A DNA stretch of 64,000 nt from WHSV01 sp050694055 (GCA_050694055.1 JBOGWX010000124.1:1-64000), one strand, 5' to 3'. Counted from the stretch's first letter, positions 7,825 through 17,096 are shown. Numbers and translations are program-made. Notes: generated by a model from the letters alone, not told the origin.

Positions 7825-8790
7825 GTGTTCACCTTCATTTTGCGCCGGGTGCTGTACTCGATCCCGGTTCTAATCATCACCAGTTTTCTCATCTTCTCGT
7901 TCGTGCAGGTGTCCGGTGACCCGCTCGGCGAAGTGCGCCAGATCCCGCGAGTCAGTCAAGTGACGATCAACTCGATCATCGAGCGCAACAACCTGGATGA
8001 GCCATTCGTGGTGCAGTACGGATACTGGGTGCAGAGCATCTTCACCGAGGGCTTCGGCACGACCCTGCTGAGCGACACTCCGATCCTCCCGGACATCAGA
8101 CGGGTGCTGGGCAACACAATGCAGCTCATTATCGCTGCCGAGATCCTGGCCGTCCTGCTGGCCGCGATCATCGGCGTGTTCTCGGCGGTGAGGCAGTACT
8201 CCCCCTTCGACTACGTGGCGACCACTTTCAGCTTCCTTGGTTTCGCCACCCCTTCCTTCTTTCTCGCGCTGATACTTCAGATCACCTTCACCAACATCTT
8301 TCTCAGTACAGACGTTCGGATCTTTTATACGAGCGGTTTGTCCACTCCCGGCGCGGAGAATTTCTTAATCGATCGCCTCCAGCATCTTGCGTTACCGGTC
8401 ATCACGCTCGCGGTGCTCGGCATTGCTCAGTTCTCTCGCTACGTACGCGCCTCGATGCTCGAGGTCGTTAACTCCGACTACGTGCGAACGGCGCGCGCCA
8501 AGGGCGTCAAGCAGCGCAATGTGGTGATGAAGCATGCCCTCAGAAACGCCATGATTCCCTTCGTCACGGCGATCGCGCTGGACTTCGGAGCACTGTTCGG
8601 TGGAGCGATCGTGACCGAAACGGTCTTTGGCATCGACGGCATGGGTCGCTATCTGGTCGATAGTCTCAGTACCCGCGATGTCTACCCTGTCATGGCCTGG
8701 TTGATGGTCACGTCCGTGATTGTCATCGTCTTCAATCTCGTGGCCGACGTCATCTACGGCTACCTCGACCCGAGGATCAGATATGACTGA
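7825..8790 (+). CDS. peptide ABC transporter permease, DppB type
   Basis: 321 residues with about six membrane segments. It begins MFTFILRRVLYSIPVLIITS, the typical DppB/OppB N-terminus. The binding-protein-dependent permease (EAA) loop is visible as VRTARAKGVKQRNVVMKHALRN, which contacts the ATPases. The start is GTG, preceded by GGGGGAGCC. It is the second gene of the operon. Its last 8 nt overlap the start of the DppC-type gene. It forms one half of the heterodimeric membrane channel. Confidence 0.94.
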   Translation: MFTFILRRVLYSIPVLIITSFLIFSFVQVSGDPLGEVRQIPRVSQVTINSIIERNNLDEPFVVQYGYWVQSIFTEGFGTTLLSDTPILPDIRRVLGNTMQLIIAAEILAVLLAAIIGVFSAVRQYSPFDYVATTFSFLGFATPSFFLALILQITFTNIFLSTDVRIFYTSGLSTPGAENFLIDRLQHLALPVITLAVLGIAQFSRYVRASMLEVVNSDYVRTARAKGVKQRNVVMKHALRNAMIPFVTAIALDFGALFGGAIVTETVFGIDGMGRYLVDSLSTRDVYPVMAWLMVTSVIVIVFNLVADVIYGYLDPRIRYD

Positions 8791-9802
8791 TCCGAATCCC
8801 AGTGCTTCCGAACAGCTTCCCCAGAAAGTCAGAAGGGCCGAACGACCCATCTCGCCGCCGGAAGCCGCGCCGGGCGTGGATCCCGATCCGATGGGATCGG
8901 AGGAACTGGCGGCGTTTCATGAAGAGGGCCTCGAGGTCAAGCCTCTCAGCCAGTGGCAGCTCGCACGGCGTCGCTTCTTTCGCCACAAGCTCGCCGTGGC
9001 CAGCTTGGTCTTGTTGATCTTGATCTTTGGCGCTGGTTTCTTCGCCGACCAGCTCGCCCCGTATTCGTTCAGGGAGCAAAATCCCCTCTCCGCGCGCCTC
9101 GCGCCCACACTCGAGGGCCAGCACTACTTCGGCACCGACGTGCTCGGGCGGGACTACTTCAGCCGGACGTTGTTCGGGATCAGGACCTCGTTGTACGTCG
9201 CCGGACTCGTCGCCCTGCTATCGACGGTCATCGGCGCCCTCTACGGCGCAGTCTCCGGTTACTTCGGTGGCTGGATCGACAACCTCATGATGCGGTTCGT
9301 CGATCTCATCTTGACGCTGCCTATCCTCGCGGTGCTCATCGTCATAGCCGCCCTCATGGGGCAGGGCTCCCCAACGCGGGTGGCCGTCATCCTCGCGTTG
9401 TTCTATTGGACGACTCTCGCGCGCATCATTCGAGGAAGCTTTCTATCGCTACGCGAGAAAGAGTACGTCGAGGCGGCAAAGGCGTCGGGAGCAAGTGACA
9501 TGCGCATCATCTTCCGGCATATGCTGCCCAACTCGCTCGGCCCCATCATCGTCAACGCGACGCTCATCGTGGCCACCGCGATCTTGGTCGAAGCGACCCT
9601 GTCCTTCCTCGGCTTTGGTGTGCAGCCTCCCCAACCAGCACTCGGTAAGCTCATCGACGACAATCGAGGATTCATGACGACCATGCCGTGGCTCGTTGTG
9701 GCGCCCGGGGCGACGATCGTCATTATCGTCATGTGCATCAACTTCGTCGGCGACGGTCTGCGTGACGCTCTCGATCCGACCCAGCGGAGACTTCGTGCCT
9801 GA
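8783..9802 (+). CDS. peptide ABC transporter permease, DppC type
   Basis: 339 residues. The chosen ATG (MTDPNPSASEQLPQ) overlaps the DppB gene by 8 nt. A cytoplasmic, Pro/Glu-rich N-terminal stretch of about 70 residues precedes six membrane segments. The EAA loop reads EYVEAAKASGASDMRIIFRH. The motif HYFGTDVLGRDYFSR, usual for DppC/OppC proteins, lies before the second transmembrane helix. It pairs with the DppB-type subunit. A 5' extension within the upstream gene exists but looks out of family. Confidence 0.93.
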   Translation: MTDPNPSASEQLPQKVRRAERPISPPEAAPGVDPDPMGSEELAAFHEEGLEVKPLSQWQLARRRFFRHKLAVASLVLLILIFGAGFFADQLAPYSFREQNPLSARLAPTLEGQHYFGTDVLGRDYFSRTLFGIRTSLYVAGLVALLSTVIGALYGAVSGYFGGWIDNLMMRFVDLILTLPILAVLIVIAALMGQGSPTRVAVILALFYWTTLARIIRGSFLSLREKEYVEAAKASGASDMRIIFRHMLPNSLGPIIVNATLIVATAILVEATLSFLGFGVQPPQPALGKLIDDNRGFMTTMPWLVVAPGATIVIIVMCINFVGDGLRDALDPTQRRLRA

Positions 9803-10820
9803 CCCTGTCCTCTCCATCCGCGATCTCGTCGTCGATTTCTCGACGGAGGACGGAGTGGTACATGCGGTCGACGGGGTGAGCTACGACATCTATCCGGGCG
9901 AGACGCTCGGCGTCGTAGGGGAATCAGGGTCGGGCAAGAGCGTCACGGTCATGTCGATCCTCGGTCTCATTCCCCAGCCCCCGGGGCGCATCGTGGGAGG
10001 CGAGGCATTCTTCCAGGGCGTGGACCTTCTGAAGGTAAGCCAGCGAGAGCTCAGGGAGATTCGCGGCAAGGACGTAGCGATGATTTTTCAGGACCCCATG
10101 ACCTCGCTCAATCCCGTCTTCACGGTCGGCGAGCAGATCACCGAGGCCATGGAGGTCCATGATCCGCGCTTGAAGGAAGAGAAAGCCAGAGAGAAGGCGA
10201 TCGAGCTTCTGGAGCTCGTCGGCGTGCCCAACGCTCAAAGGCGCGTGGATCAGTACCCGCACGAGTACTCAGGCGGAATGCGGCAGCGGGCAATGATCGC
10301 CATGTCGATCGCCAACGAGCCGTCGTTGCTCATCGCCGACGAGCCAACCACCGCCCTGGACGTCACCATTCAGGCACAGATCCTGGAAGTGATGAGGAAG
10401 GCGCAGGTCGAGACCCACGCCGCCACCATCATGATCACCCACGACCTCGGGATCATCGCCGAGATGGCCGACCGGGTGGCCGTGATGTACGCGGGGCATA
10501 TCGTCGAAGTGGGGGACGTCGACACGATCTTCCATCGCCCCCGGCACCCTTACACGCTCGGGCTGATGAACAGCCTTCCCCGGCTCGAGGTGGACGAGCG
10601 CTGGCTCAAGCCGATACCGGGGCAGCCACCGAGCATGATCAACGTGCCTCCCGGGTGCCCGTTTCACCCGCGCTGCGAGCTCTCCCAGGGTCGTGAGGTT
10701 TGCCGGACCGACTTCCCGGCGTTGGACCCGATCGACTCTTCTCGTCACCTGGCCGCGTGTCACTTCAGACACGAGCTCAAGGGTGAGACCTCCAAGTTCG
10801 CCCAGGGGGGCGCCTCTTGA
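9795..10820 (+). CDS. peptide ABC transporter ATPase, DppD type
   Basis: 341 residues. Walker A is GESGSGKS, the signature motif is YSGGMRQR and Walker B is LLIADEPTTALD. The C-terminus has the oligopeptide-transporter extension with its conserved Cys cluster (GCPFHPRC, later a further Cys and CH), which in relatives can hold an Fe-S cluster. The GTG at 9795 is chosen because it gives the family start (PDPVLSIRDL) and an 8-nt overlap with DppC. It energises uptake together with the DppF-type ATPase. Confidence 0.94.
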   Translation: MPDPVLSIRDLVVDFSTEDGVVHAVDGVSYDIYPGETLGVVGESGSGKSVTVMSILGLIPQPPGRIVGGEAFFQGVDLLKVSQRELREIRGKDVAMIFQDPMTSLNPVFTVGEQITEAMEVHDPRLKEEKAREKAIELLELVGVPNAQRRVDQYPHEYSGGMRQRAMIAMSIANEPSLLIADEPTTALDVTIQAQILEVMRKAQVETHAATIMITHDLGIIAEMADRVAVMYAGHIVEVGDVDTIFHRPRHPYTLGLMNSLPRLEVDERWLKPIPGQPPSMINVPPGCPFHPRCELSQGREVCRTDFPALDPIDSSRHLAACHFRHELKGETSKFAQGGAS

Positions 10821-11869
10821 GCGTTTCCCAAACGACTCCGCAGAAAGCGTCCTCGACTCTTCACGAGCGCGCACCGCGCGGGACGGAACTGCTGAGGATC
10901 GAGGGCTTGCGAAAGTACTTCCCGATCAAAGCGGGTCTCATTCGCCGTGAGATCGGGCAGATCAAAGCCGTCGATGGCGTCGACCTGACCCTGAACGCAG
11001 GCGAGACCCTCGGCGTCGTGGGGGAATCGGGGTGCGGCAAGTCCACGATGGCCCGAAGCGTCGCGCGCTTGCTCGATCCCACGGACGGCAAGGTCACCTT
11101 CAGGGGCCATGACATCACGCATCTGAGCCGGCGCGAGCTGCGTGAGTTTCGGCGCGAGATTCAGTTCGTCTTCCAGGATCCCTACGCGTCGCTCAATCCG
11201 CGCATGACCGTGCGCGAGATTGTCGCCGAGCCCCTGCGCGTTCACGGGCGCTACCGTGAGGGGGGGAAGGAGAAAGTCAAGGAACTGATTCAGACGGTGG
11301 GTTTGAGGACCGAGCACTCGAACCGCTTCCCGCACGAGTTCTCGGGCGGACAGCGTCAACGTATCGGCGTGGCGAGAGCGCTTGCCCTCAACCCCCAGAT
11401 GCTCATGCTGGACGAGCCGGTATCGGCTCTCGATGTGTCCATCCAGGCGCAGGTGATCAACCTTCTCGAGCGACTCCAAGACGACTTCGATCTGAGCTAC
11501 ATCTTCATCGCCCACGACCTGTCGGTCGTTCGTCACATCTCCGATCGAGTGGCGGTCATGTATCTCGGGAAGGTCATGGAGATCGGATCGAAGGCCGAGA
11601 TCTACGACAAGCCCTCGCATCCGTACACCCAGGCCCTGCTGTCGGCGGCACCGATTCCGGATCCGGCGAAGCGAGGAAAGCGCGAGCGCATCGTGCTGAA
11701 AGGTGACGTTCCCTCGCCGGCCGATCCTCCGTCTGGGTGCGTGTTCCGCACCCGCTGCTGGAAGGCCGAGGAGATCTGTGCTCGGGAGATACCCGAGCTG
11801 ATCGAGCGGGGGCAGGGACATCCCATCGCTTGCCACTTCGCGGAGGTCGACAAGAAGGTGATCGCCTGA
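10817..11869 (+). CDS. peptide ABC transporter ATPase, DppF type
   Basis: 350 residues. Walker A is GESGCGKS, the signature is FSGGQRQR and Walker B is LMLDEPVSALD, with the oligopeptide C-terminal extension (PSGCVFRTRC). The TTG start overlaps the previous stop (TTGA), so translation is coupled. It is the last gene of the operon. The N-terminal 45 residues before the ABC core (MSVSQTTPQKASSTLHE) are polar, as in many DppF proteins. It converges on the LLM oxidoreductase gene, 46 bp away, with no clear terminator between them. Confidence 0.93.
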   Translation: MSVSQTTPQKASSTLHERAPRGTELLRIEGLRKYFPIKAGLIRREIGQIKAVDGVDLTLNAGETLGVVGESGCGKSTMARSVARLLDPTDGKVTFRGHDITHLSRRELREFRREIQFVFQDPYASLNPRMTVREIVAEPLRVHGRYREGGKEKVKELIQTVGLRTEHSNRFPHEFSGGQRQRIGVARALALNPQMLMLDEPVSALDVSIQAQVINLLERLQDDFDLSYIFIAHDLSVVRHISDRVAVMYLGKVMEIGSKAEIYDKPSHPYTQALLSAAPIPDPAKRGKRERIVLKGDVPSPADPPSGCVFRTRCWKAEEICAREIPELIERGQGHPIACHFAEVDKKVIA

Positions 11870-11915
11870 CCCGACGGTCTCGGTCACCGCACGGGCTATG
11901 TTCAGGTCCGATCCC

Positions 11916-12866
11916 TCAGGAACATGCCGGTAGTAGATCCGATCCGATAAGGCGAACCATGTCCAGGTCGCGGTGGTTCAGGTGCTGCAGCATGACCCGC
12001 CCGATGCCGGCCTCTGAATACTCGTTCAAGCGCGCGGCGACCTGCTCGGTGGTGCCGACGAGACGCTGGTTCGACGCCTCGGCGAGGTAGCCGTCCACGC
12101 TCGTGTCGTCCTCCGTTCGCTTCAGCGCGTCGCGCACCCGTTGCTCCAGCTCGGCCCGGTCGCGTCCCACGATGCAGGTTGTCATCAACGAGAAGGTGTA
12201 GTCGCCCGGAACCCGTCCAGCCGAGCGCAGTGCCCCGTCGAGGGCCGAGCGCCTGGCGCGCGCCTGCTCGACGGTGGGAAACACGGTGTTGTACTCATCC
12301 GCCCAACGAGCCGCGAGGGCCAGGCTCTTGGGCCCCCCCGAGCCCCCGATGATGAGAGGAGGGTGCGGCCGCTGCACGGGCTTGGGCAGGGCGTGGACGC
12401 CCTCCAGCGAGTAGTTCGCGCCGTCGAAGCTGAACACTTCCTCGCTCCACTGCCCGTGAATGATCTCGAGCTGCTCGGCGAGGATCTCCAGGCGCTCGCC
12501 GGCGGGAGGGAAGTCGAATCCGTAGGCCGAGTGCTCCTCGAGGAACCAGCCCCCTCCCATTCCGAGCTCCACGCGGCCGTTCGAGATGTGGTCGGCGGTC
12601 GTCACCATCTTCGCCAGCAATGAGGGGTGCCTGAAGGTGGCCGGCGACACCATGGTTCCGAGCCTGATGCGCCCGGTCAACGAAGCCAGTCCACAGATCG
12701 TGGCCCACGCGTCCAGCGATCCGAGGGTCGTCTCGTTGATGGTCGAGACGTAATGGTCGGAGCGAAACAGCCCCTCGAGCCCCGACTCCTCACAGGCACG
12801 CGCGAGGCCGATCCAATCCTGCCAGGTGACCCCCTCCTGACCTTCGACCATCAAGCAGATGCGCAT
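11916..12866 (-). CDS. LLM-class F420-dependent oxidoreductase
   Basis: 316 residues with the luciferase-like monooxygenase TIM-barrel pattern: MRICLMVEGQEG at the start, then GLEGLFRSDHY, TGRIRLGTMV, ISNGRVELGMGGGWFLEEH and HPPLIIGGSG. These are typical of actinobacterial F420-dependent enzymes. The cofactor could be F420 or FMN; the SDHY and GMGGGW segments favour F420. The substrate is unknown. The start has a Shine-Dalgarno GAGGAG 7-8 nt upstream. It is divergent from the GNAT/acyl-CoA ligase gene, so the two promoters lie back to back in about 60 bp. Confidence 0.9.
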   Translation of the reverse strand: MRICLMVEGQEGVTWQDWIGLARACEESGLEGLFRSDHYVSTINETTLGSLDAWATICGLASLTGRIRLGTMVSPATFRHPSLLAKMVTTADHISNGRVELGMGGGWFLEEHSAYGFDFPPAGERLEILAEQLEIIHGQWSEEVFSFDGANYSLEGVHALPKPVQRPHPPLIIGGSGGPKSLALAARWADEYNTVFPTVEQARARRSALDGALRSAGRVPGDYTFSLMTTCIVGRDRAELEQRVRDALKRTEDDTSVDGYLAEASNQRLVGTTEQVAARLNEYSEAGIGRVMLQHLNHRDLDMVRLIGSDLLPACS

Positions 12867-12913
12867 CTGTGCTCCTCACGCGCGCCCTCGGATTTTCTAT
12901 CGGAGCAACAGGG

Positions 12914-12919
12914 TACAGT
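12914..12919 (+). promoter_or_regulatory. leaderless -10 hexamer of the GNAT/acyl-CoA ligase fusion
   Basis: TACAGT (TANNNT) ends 6 nt before the GTG at 12926. This favours that GTG over the longer reading frame starting at 12869, which would begin 2 nt from the divergent LLM gene. Confidence 0.55.
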
Positions 12920-12925
12920 CGGCGC

Positions 12926-15634
12926 GTGGCCGGCTACCCCGCGCACCGAGAGGCGGATGTCGCCCTCCGAGACGGCTCGACGGTGCGCGTGCGGCCGGTG
13001 CGCGAGGGGGACCGGGGCGCGATGCTCGCCTTCTTCCAAGCCCTGACCCCGGAGTCGCAGTATTTCCGCTTCTTCTCCGGCACGCAGAACTTCGAGCCGG
13101 CGGCTGACTGGGCGACCCAGGTCGACTACGAGCATCGTTTCGGACTCATAGCGACGACCGGTGCGAGCGAACGCGTCGTCGCGCACGCCGCGTGGCAGCG
13201 AAATGACGGGGATCCGACGCGCGCCGAAGTGGCCTTCGTGAACGCGGACGACTTCCAGGGCCGGGGTCTGGGGACCATCCTTCTCGCGCACCTCGCCGAA
13301 GCAGCCGAGGACTACGGCGTGTCGATCTTCGAGGCCGAGGTACTGCCGGAGAACCATCGCATGATCGAGGTCTTCCGCGGGTCGGGTTTCGGGGTGAGCA
13401 TGAAGCTCGAGCCGGGGGTCATCAAGGTCGAGTTCCCGACCTCGTTCTCGCCGGCTGCCCTCGAGCGCTTCGAGCGGCGGGAGCAGTCGGCCGCCACCGC
13501 GGCGATGCGAAACTTCTTCAACCCGCGCTCGGTTGCGGTGATCGGGGCCGGCCGCAGGCCGGACAGCATCGGTTCGGCGGTCTTCAGGAACCTGCTTGCC
13601 GAGGGCTTCAACGGGCCCGTCTACCCGATCAACCCGAAGGCGGCCGTCGTCCACAGCGTGGCTGCCTACCCGACGGTGCTCGATGCCCCCGGACCCGTTG
13701 ACCTTGCGGTCATCGTGGTGCCCGCCCACCTCGTCATCGATGTCGCGCGTGAGTGTGGCGATAAGGGCGTAAGCGCCCTCGTCATAATCTCGGCGGGGTT
13801 CGCCGAGACCGGCGAGGAGGGCATCGCCCGTCAACGCCGGCTCATGGACGTGTGTCGCCACTCGGGCATGAGGGTGGTAGGCCCGAATTGCATGGGCATC
13901 ATGAACACCGACCCCGACGTCAAGCTCGACGCTAGCTTTGCGCCCCTGTTTCCAGCGCGGGGGCGCGTCGCGTTTTCGTCTCAGAGTGGAGCTCTCGGAC
14001 TTGCGGTGATCGACTACGCCCGCCAACTCGGTCTCGGAATGTCGACCTTCGTGAGCGTCGGCAACAAGGCCGATATCTCGGGAAACGATCTCATCAACTA
14101 CTGGGAGACCGATCCGGAAACCGATCTCATCCTCTTGTACCTCGAGAGCTTCGGGAATCCCAGAAAGTTCTCGCGTATCTGCCGGCGTGTCGCGCAGAAC
14201 AAGCCGATCATTGCGGTGAAGAGTGGACGCTCCAGTGCCGGGGCGCGCGCTACCTCCTCGCACACCGGTGCGTTGATAGCGGCCTCGGACGTAACGGTCG
14301 ATGCCCTCTTCACCCAGGCGGGGGTCATCCGCACCGACACCTTGAACGAACTCTTCGATGTCGCTGCACTGCTCGCGCACCAGCCCCCGCCTCTGGGCCG
14401 GCGAGTTGCGATCGTCACCAATGCGGGGGGGCCGGGCATCCTCTGCGCGGACGCCTGCGAGGCGAGCGGACTCAGCGTCGGCCCTCTTCCCGAAGTGATA
14501 CGCGCCAGCCTGGAGGACTTCCTGCCCCCGGAGGCCTCCACCGCCAATCCCGTCGACATGATTGCGAGCGCATCGGCGGACGACTACAAACGAGCCATTC
14601 AGGTGGTAGCGGCGAGCGACGAGATCGATGCGGTAATCGTCATCTTTATCCCGCCGCTGGTGACGAGGCCGGAGGACGTGGCCGACGCGATCAGCGAGGC
14701 GACGGCACACCTCCCCCGGGAGATTCCGATGTTGACGGTGTTCATGTCGTCGCGCGGAGTTCCCGATGAGCTGTCGAGCCACGGAGTACGCATCCCGAGC
14801 TACGCCTTCCCGGAGGATGCGGCGCGCGCTCTGGCGCGCGCCACCGGTTACGGACTGTGGCGCAGCCGGCCGCATGGCTCGGTTCCGACGTTTCCCGCCT
14901 GCCGCCGCGACGAGGGCGCCGCCGTGATCGCGGAAGCGCTCGGCGAGGGACCCGTGTGGTTGTCGCCCAATCAGACCGCCCGGCTGTTCGCCTGCTACGG
15001 CCTCCCGCTCGCGGAACAGCTCGTGGTTCGGTCGCCCGACGAAGCGGCCGAAGCGGCCGAGAAGCTGGGCTATCCGGTCGCGCTCAAAGCGATCGCCCCC
15101 GGCCTCGTGCACAAGACCGAGGCAGGAGGCGTGAAGCTTGCCTTGAACGGTCGCGACCAGATCCACAAAGCCGCCGGCGACATGCGGGCGTCGGTGCGAG
15201 CGGCCGGCCATGAAGTCGAGGAGTTCGTCGTTCAGCCGATGGTTCCCGACGGTGTCGAGATGATCGTTGGAGTCGCCCACGATCCCAGTTTCGGTCCCGT
15301 GGTCGCTTGTGGCGCCGGGGGGACCGCGGTCGAGCTCCTCAACGACGTCGGCGTGCGGATCACACCTCTGACGGATGAGGACGCAGCGGAGATGATTCGC
15401 GGGCTCGCCACCTTTCCGCTGCTCGAGGGCTACCGCGGCGCCCCGCCCGTGGATGTCGGAGGGCTGGAGGAGCTGCTCCTTAGGGTCAGCACGATGGTCG
15501 AGGCGCATCCCGAAGTCCTCGAGATGGACTGCAATCCCGTGAAGGTGACACCTCGGGGCGCCTCGATCGTGGACGCGAGAGTGCGGGTCGCCTCCGTGGA
15601 GCCACGCCCGCCGGTCTCCGCCCGGCGCCGGTAG
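12926..15634 (+). CDS. GNAT acetyltransferase fused to ADP-forming acyl-CoA ligase module (Pat-like)
   Basis: 902 residues. Domain order: GNAT acetyltransferase (about 10-165), CoA-binding Rossmann domain (about 175-290, FFNPRSVAVIGAG), succinyl-CoA-ligase-like domains (SSQSGALGLAVIDYA; SSHTGAL), and C-terminal ATP-grasp domain (about 680-895, GYPVALKAIAPGLVHKTEAGG). This is the architecture of actinobacterial protein acetyltransferase Pat, with GNAT at the N-terminus; the Salmonella type has it at the C-terminus. Pat proteins acetylate the active-site region of AMP-forming acyl-CoA synthetases. His446 in SSHTGAL aligns with the phosphorylated His of ADP-forming acetyl-CoA synthetases, so a real ligase activity is also possible. 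The GTG start follows the TACAGT hexamer by 6 nt. Confidence 0.87.
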   Translation: MAGYPAHREADVALRDGSTVRVRPVREGDRGAMLAFFQALTPESQYFRFFSGTQNFEPAADWATQVDYEHRFGLIATTGASERVVAHAAWQRNDGDPTRAEVAFVNADDFQGRGLGTILLAHLAEAAEDYGVSIFEAEVLPENHRMIEVFRGSGFGVSMKLEPGVIKVEFPTSFSPAALERFERREQSAATAAMRNFFNPRSVAVIGAGRRPDSIGSAVFRNLLAEGFNGPVYPINPKAAVVHSVAAYPTVLDAPGPVDLAVIVVPAHLVIDVARECGDKGVSALVIISAGFAETGEEGIARQRRLMDVCRHSGMRVVGPNCMGIMNTDPDVKLDASFAPLFPARGRVAFSSQSGALGLAVIDYARQLGLGMSTFVSVGNKADISGNDLINYWETDPETDLILLYLESFGNPRKFSRICRRVAQNKPIIAVKSGRSSAGARATSSHTGALIAASDVTVDALFTQAGVIRTDTLNELFDVAALLAHQPPPLGRRVAIVTNAGGPGILCADACEASGLSVGPLPEVIRASLEDFLPPEASTANPVDMIASASADDYKRAIQVVAASDEIDAVIVIFIPPLVTRPEDVADAISEATAHLPREIPMLTVFMSSRGVPDELSSHGVRIPSYAFPEDAARALARATGYGLWRSRPHGSVPTFPACRRDEGAAVIAEALGEGPVWLSPNQTARLFACYGLPLAEQLVVRSPDEAAEAAEKLGYPVALKAIAPGLVHKTEAGGVKLALNGRDQIHKAAGDMRASVRAAGHEVEEFVVQPMVPDGVEMIVGVAHDPSFGPVVACGAGGTAVELLNDVGVRITPLTDEDAAEMIRGLATFPLLEGYRGAPPVDVGGLEELLLRVSTMVEAHPEVLEMDCNPVKVTPRGASIVDARVRVASVEPRPPVSARRR

Positions 15635-15683
15635 CGCGCCCGGATTCCTCAAGAACCTCCATCTCGCCGCCGATTCTTGCTTG

Positions 15684-16481
15684 ATGAGTAGCGCGCGCAT
15701 CCCCGGCCTCCCCGCGCGCTCGGTGGCCGGAACCCTGGAGGAGCTGACCCCCGACTGTGCCGTCCGTCACGACCAGTCGATCGGCCGGCGAGGGGCGAGA
15801 GTCGATCACATCGTCGTGGGGCCCTTTGGGGTTCTCTGCGTCACGGTGAGGCACCAGCGGGGACGGGTAACGGTGACCGACAAGGACTGTCTGGTCGCCG
15901 GCGAGAGACTGAACGTCGTGCCGGCCGCCCGGCGCGACGCCTTGGCCGTGGGCGTTCGTCTCGAGGCGGCCAGCGGTCTGGATTGTTTTCCGAGGGCCGT
16001 GATCGTGATGGCCGGCTCCCAACTGACCATTGAGGGCCGGCCGGACGCTGTGACCGTCGTGACCGACGACGCCTTTGGGCTGTGGCTGAGGTCGCTGCCC
16101 AAGGCCCTGGACGAGGTGCAGCAGCGAGCGTTCTCGAGCGTGATGCGCGAGCCCCAAACGTGGTCCCCGAGGCTACGAGCCAGACGAACGAGGCTGTTCG
16201 GGGGGCGCTCTTCCGGTTCGACTCGATCGGTCGATCTCATGCCGAAGCGAGCCTCCGTCAAGGATTGGGCCCTCTTCGAGACGTGGGTGCGGACCGGTGA
16301 GCATCGTTTCTACGTCCACGACCCGGACGGAAGATGTCTCGCCTACTACGACGTCACCTCTGGAGAGCTGGTCTTGGCGAGCGAAACGGTGCGGAGCTTC
16401 GCAGAGGCGATGCTCGGCCCCCACATGAAGTCGACTCCCCGGATCCTCACGGATTCGACCATCTCCCACCGCCCCCGCTGA
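15684..16481 (+). CDS. NERD-domain-like protein, probably catalytically altered
   Basis: 265 residues. Residues about 25-125 resemble the nuclease-related domain (NERD): GRRGARVDHIVVGPFGVLCV followed by a Val/Arg-rich strand. In NERD proteins the strand after VGPFGV usually carries a D/E-X-K catalytic pair. Here the equivalent is VTVRH, so the nuclease site appears lost. The C-terminal part (from about 190) is an unrecognised module (HRFYVHDPDGRCLAYYDV) that resembles a small beta domain. No signal peptide or membrane segment is seen. The ATG at 15684 is used; a TTG lies 3 nt upstream. It ends 7 bp from convergent msrA. The cellular role is unknown. Confidence 0.72.
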   Translation: MSSARIPGLPARSVAGTLEELTPDCAVRHDQSIGRRGARVDHIVVGPFGVLCVTVRHQRGRVTVTDKDCLVAGERLNVVPAARRDALAVGVRLEAASGLDCFPRAVIVMAGSQLTIEGRPDAVTVVTDDAFGLWLRSLPKALDEVQQRAFSSVMREPQTWSPRLRARRTRLFGGRSSGSTRSVDLMPKRASVKDWALFETWVRTGEHRFYVHDPDGRCLAYYDVTSGELVLASETVRSFAEAMLGPHMKSTPRILTDSTISHRPR

Positions 16482-16488
16482 GTCCGAG

Positions 16489-16977
16489 TCAGATGCGGCA
16501 GGTAGAGAGGCCTCGCTTCTCGAGGTACTGCTGATGGTAGTCCTCCGCCTCCCAGAAGGGCTCGGCGGCGACGATCTGTGTGGCGATGGGGCGTGAGAAG
16601 CGCTCCTGAACGGCGTCTCTGGAGGCGATCGCGGACTTCTCCTGCTCCGGGGAATGGAAGAACACCACGGTGCGGTATTGCGTGCCGACGTCGGGACCCT
16701 GGCGATTGACCTGCGTGGGGTCGTGGTTCGCCCAGAAGACGTCGAGCAATTCCTCGTAGGACACCCTCGAGGGATCGAAGGTCACCTCGACGACCTCGGC
16801 GTGGTTCGTGGTTCCCGAACAAACCTCTCGGTAGGTCGGTTCGGTCGTGTGACCGCCGGCGTAGCCGACCCTGGTGGACTTGACGCCCTGAATCTGGCGG
16901 TAGGCGGCCTCCACGCCCCAGAAGCACCCGGCTCCGAAGGTGGCGGTCTCGTAGCTTGTCTGTTGCATATCGGTCAT
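16489..16977 (-). CDS. msrA: peptide-methionine (S)-S-oxide reductase MsrA
   Basis: 162 residues. The MsrA signature GAGCFWGVEAAYR holds the nucleophilic Cys18. Further conserved segments are VGYAGGHTTEPTYREVCSGTT, HAEVVEVTFDP and FWANHDPTQVNRQGPDVGTQYR. It reduces methionine-S-sulfoxide in proteins using thioredoxin. A Cys near the C-terminus (Cys160) may act as the resolving residue. It stands alone between NERD-like and Mut7-C genes. An AGGGG lies directly before the ATG. Confidence 0.96.
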   Translation of the reverse strand: MTDMQQTSYETATFGAGCFWGVEAAYRQIQGVKSTRVGYAGGHTTEPTYREVCSGTTNHAEVVEVTFDPSRVSYEELLDVFWANHDPTQVNRQGPDVGTQYRTVVFFHSPEQEKSAIASRDAVQERFSRPIATQIVAAEPFWEAEDYHQQYLEKRGLSTCRI

Positions 16978-17096
16978 CCCCTGGTGTGTGGGCGAGTGAA
17001 GGTTCTAGGGTACGAAATCGCGGTGATTATGTGCCCTCGCTTCGTTCAACCACCATGCGAGAGACGGTGTTCCAAGATGACGATTCGTTACGCGGC

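Noticed and set aside
12851..15700. 949-codon minus-strand frame opposite the GNAT/acyl-CoA ligase gene
   Set aside because: Composition is Arg/His/Asp-rich with no domain pattern, while the plus frame shows four consecutive known domains.
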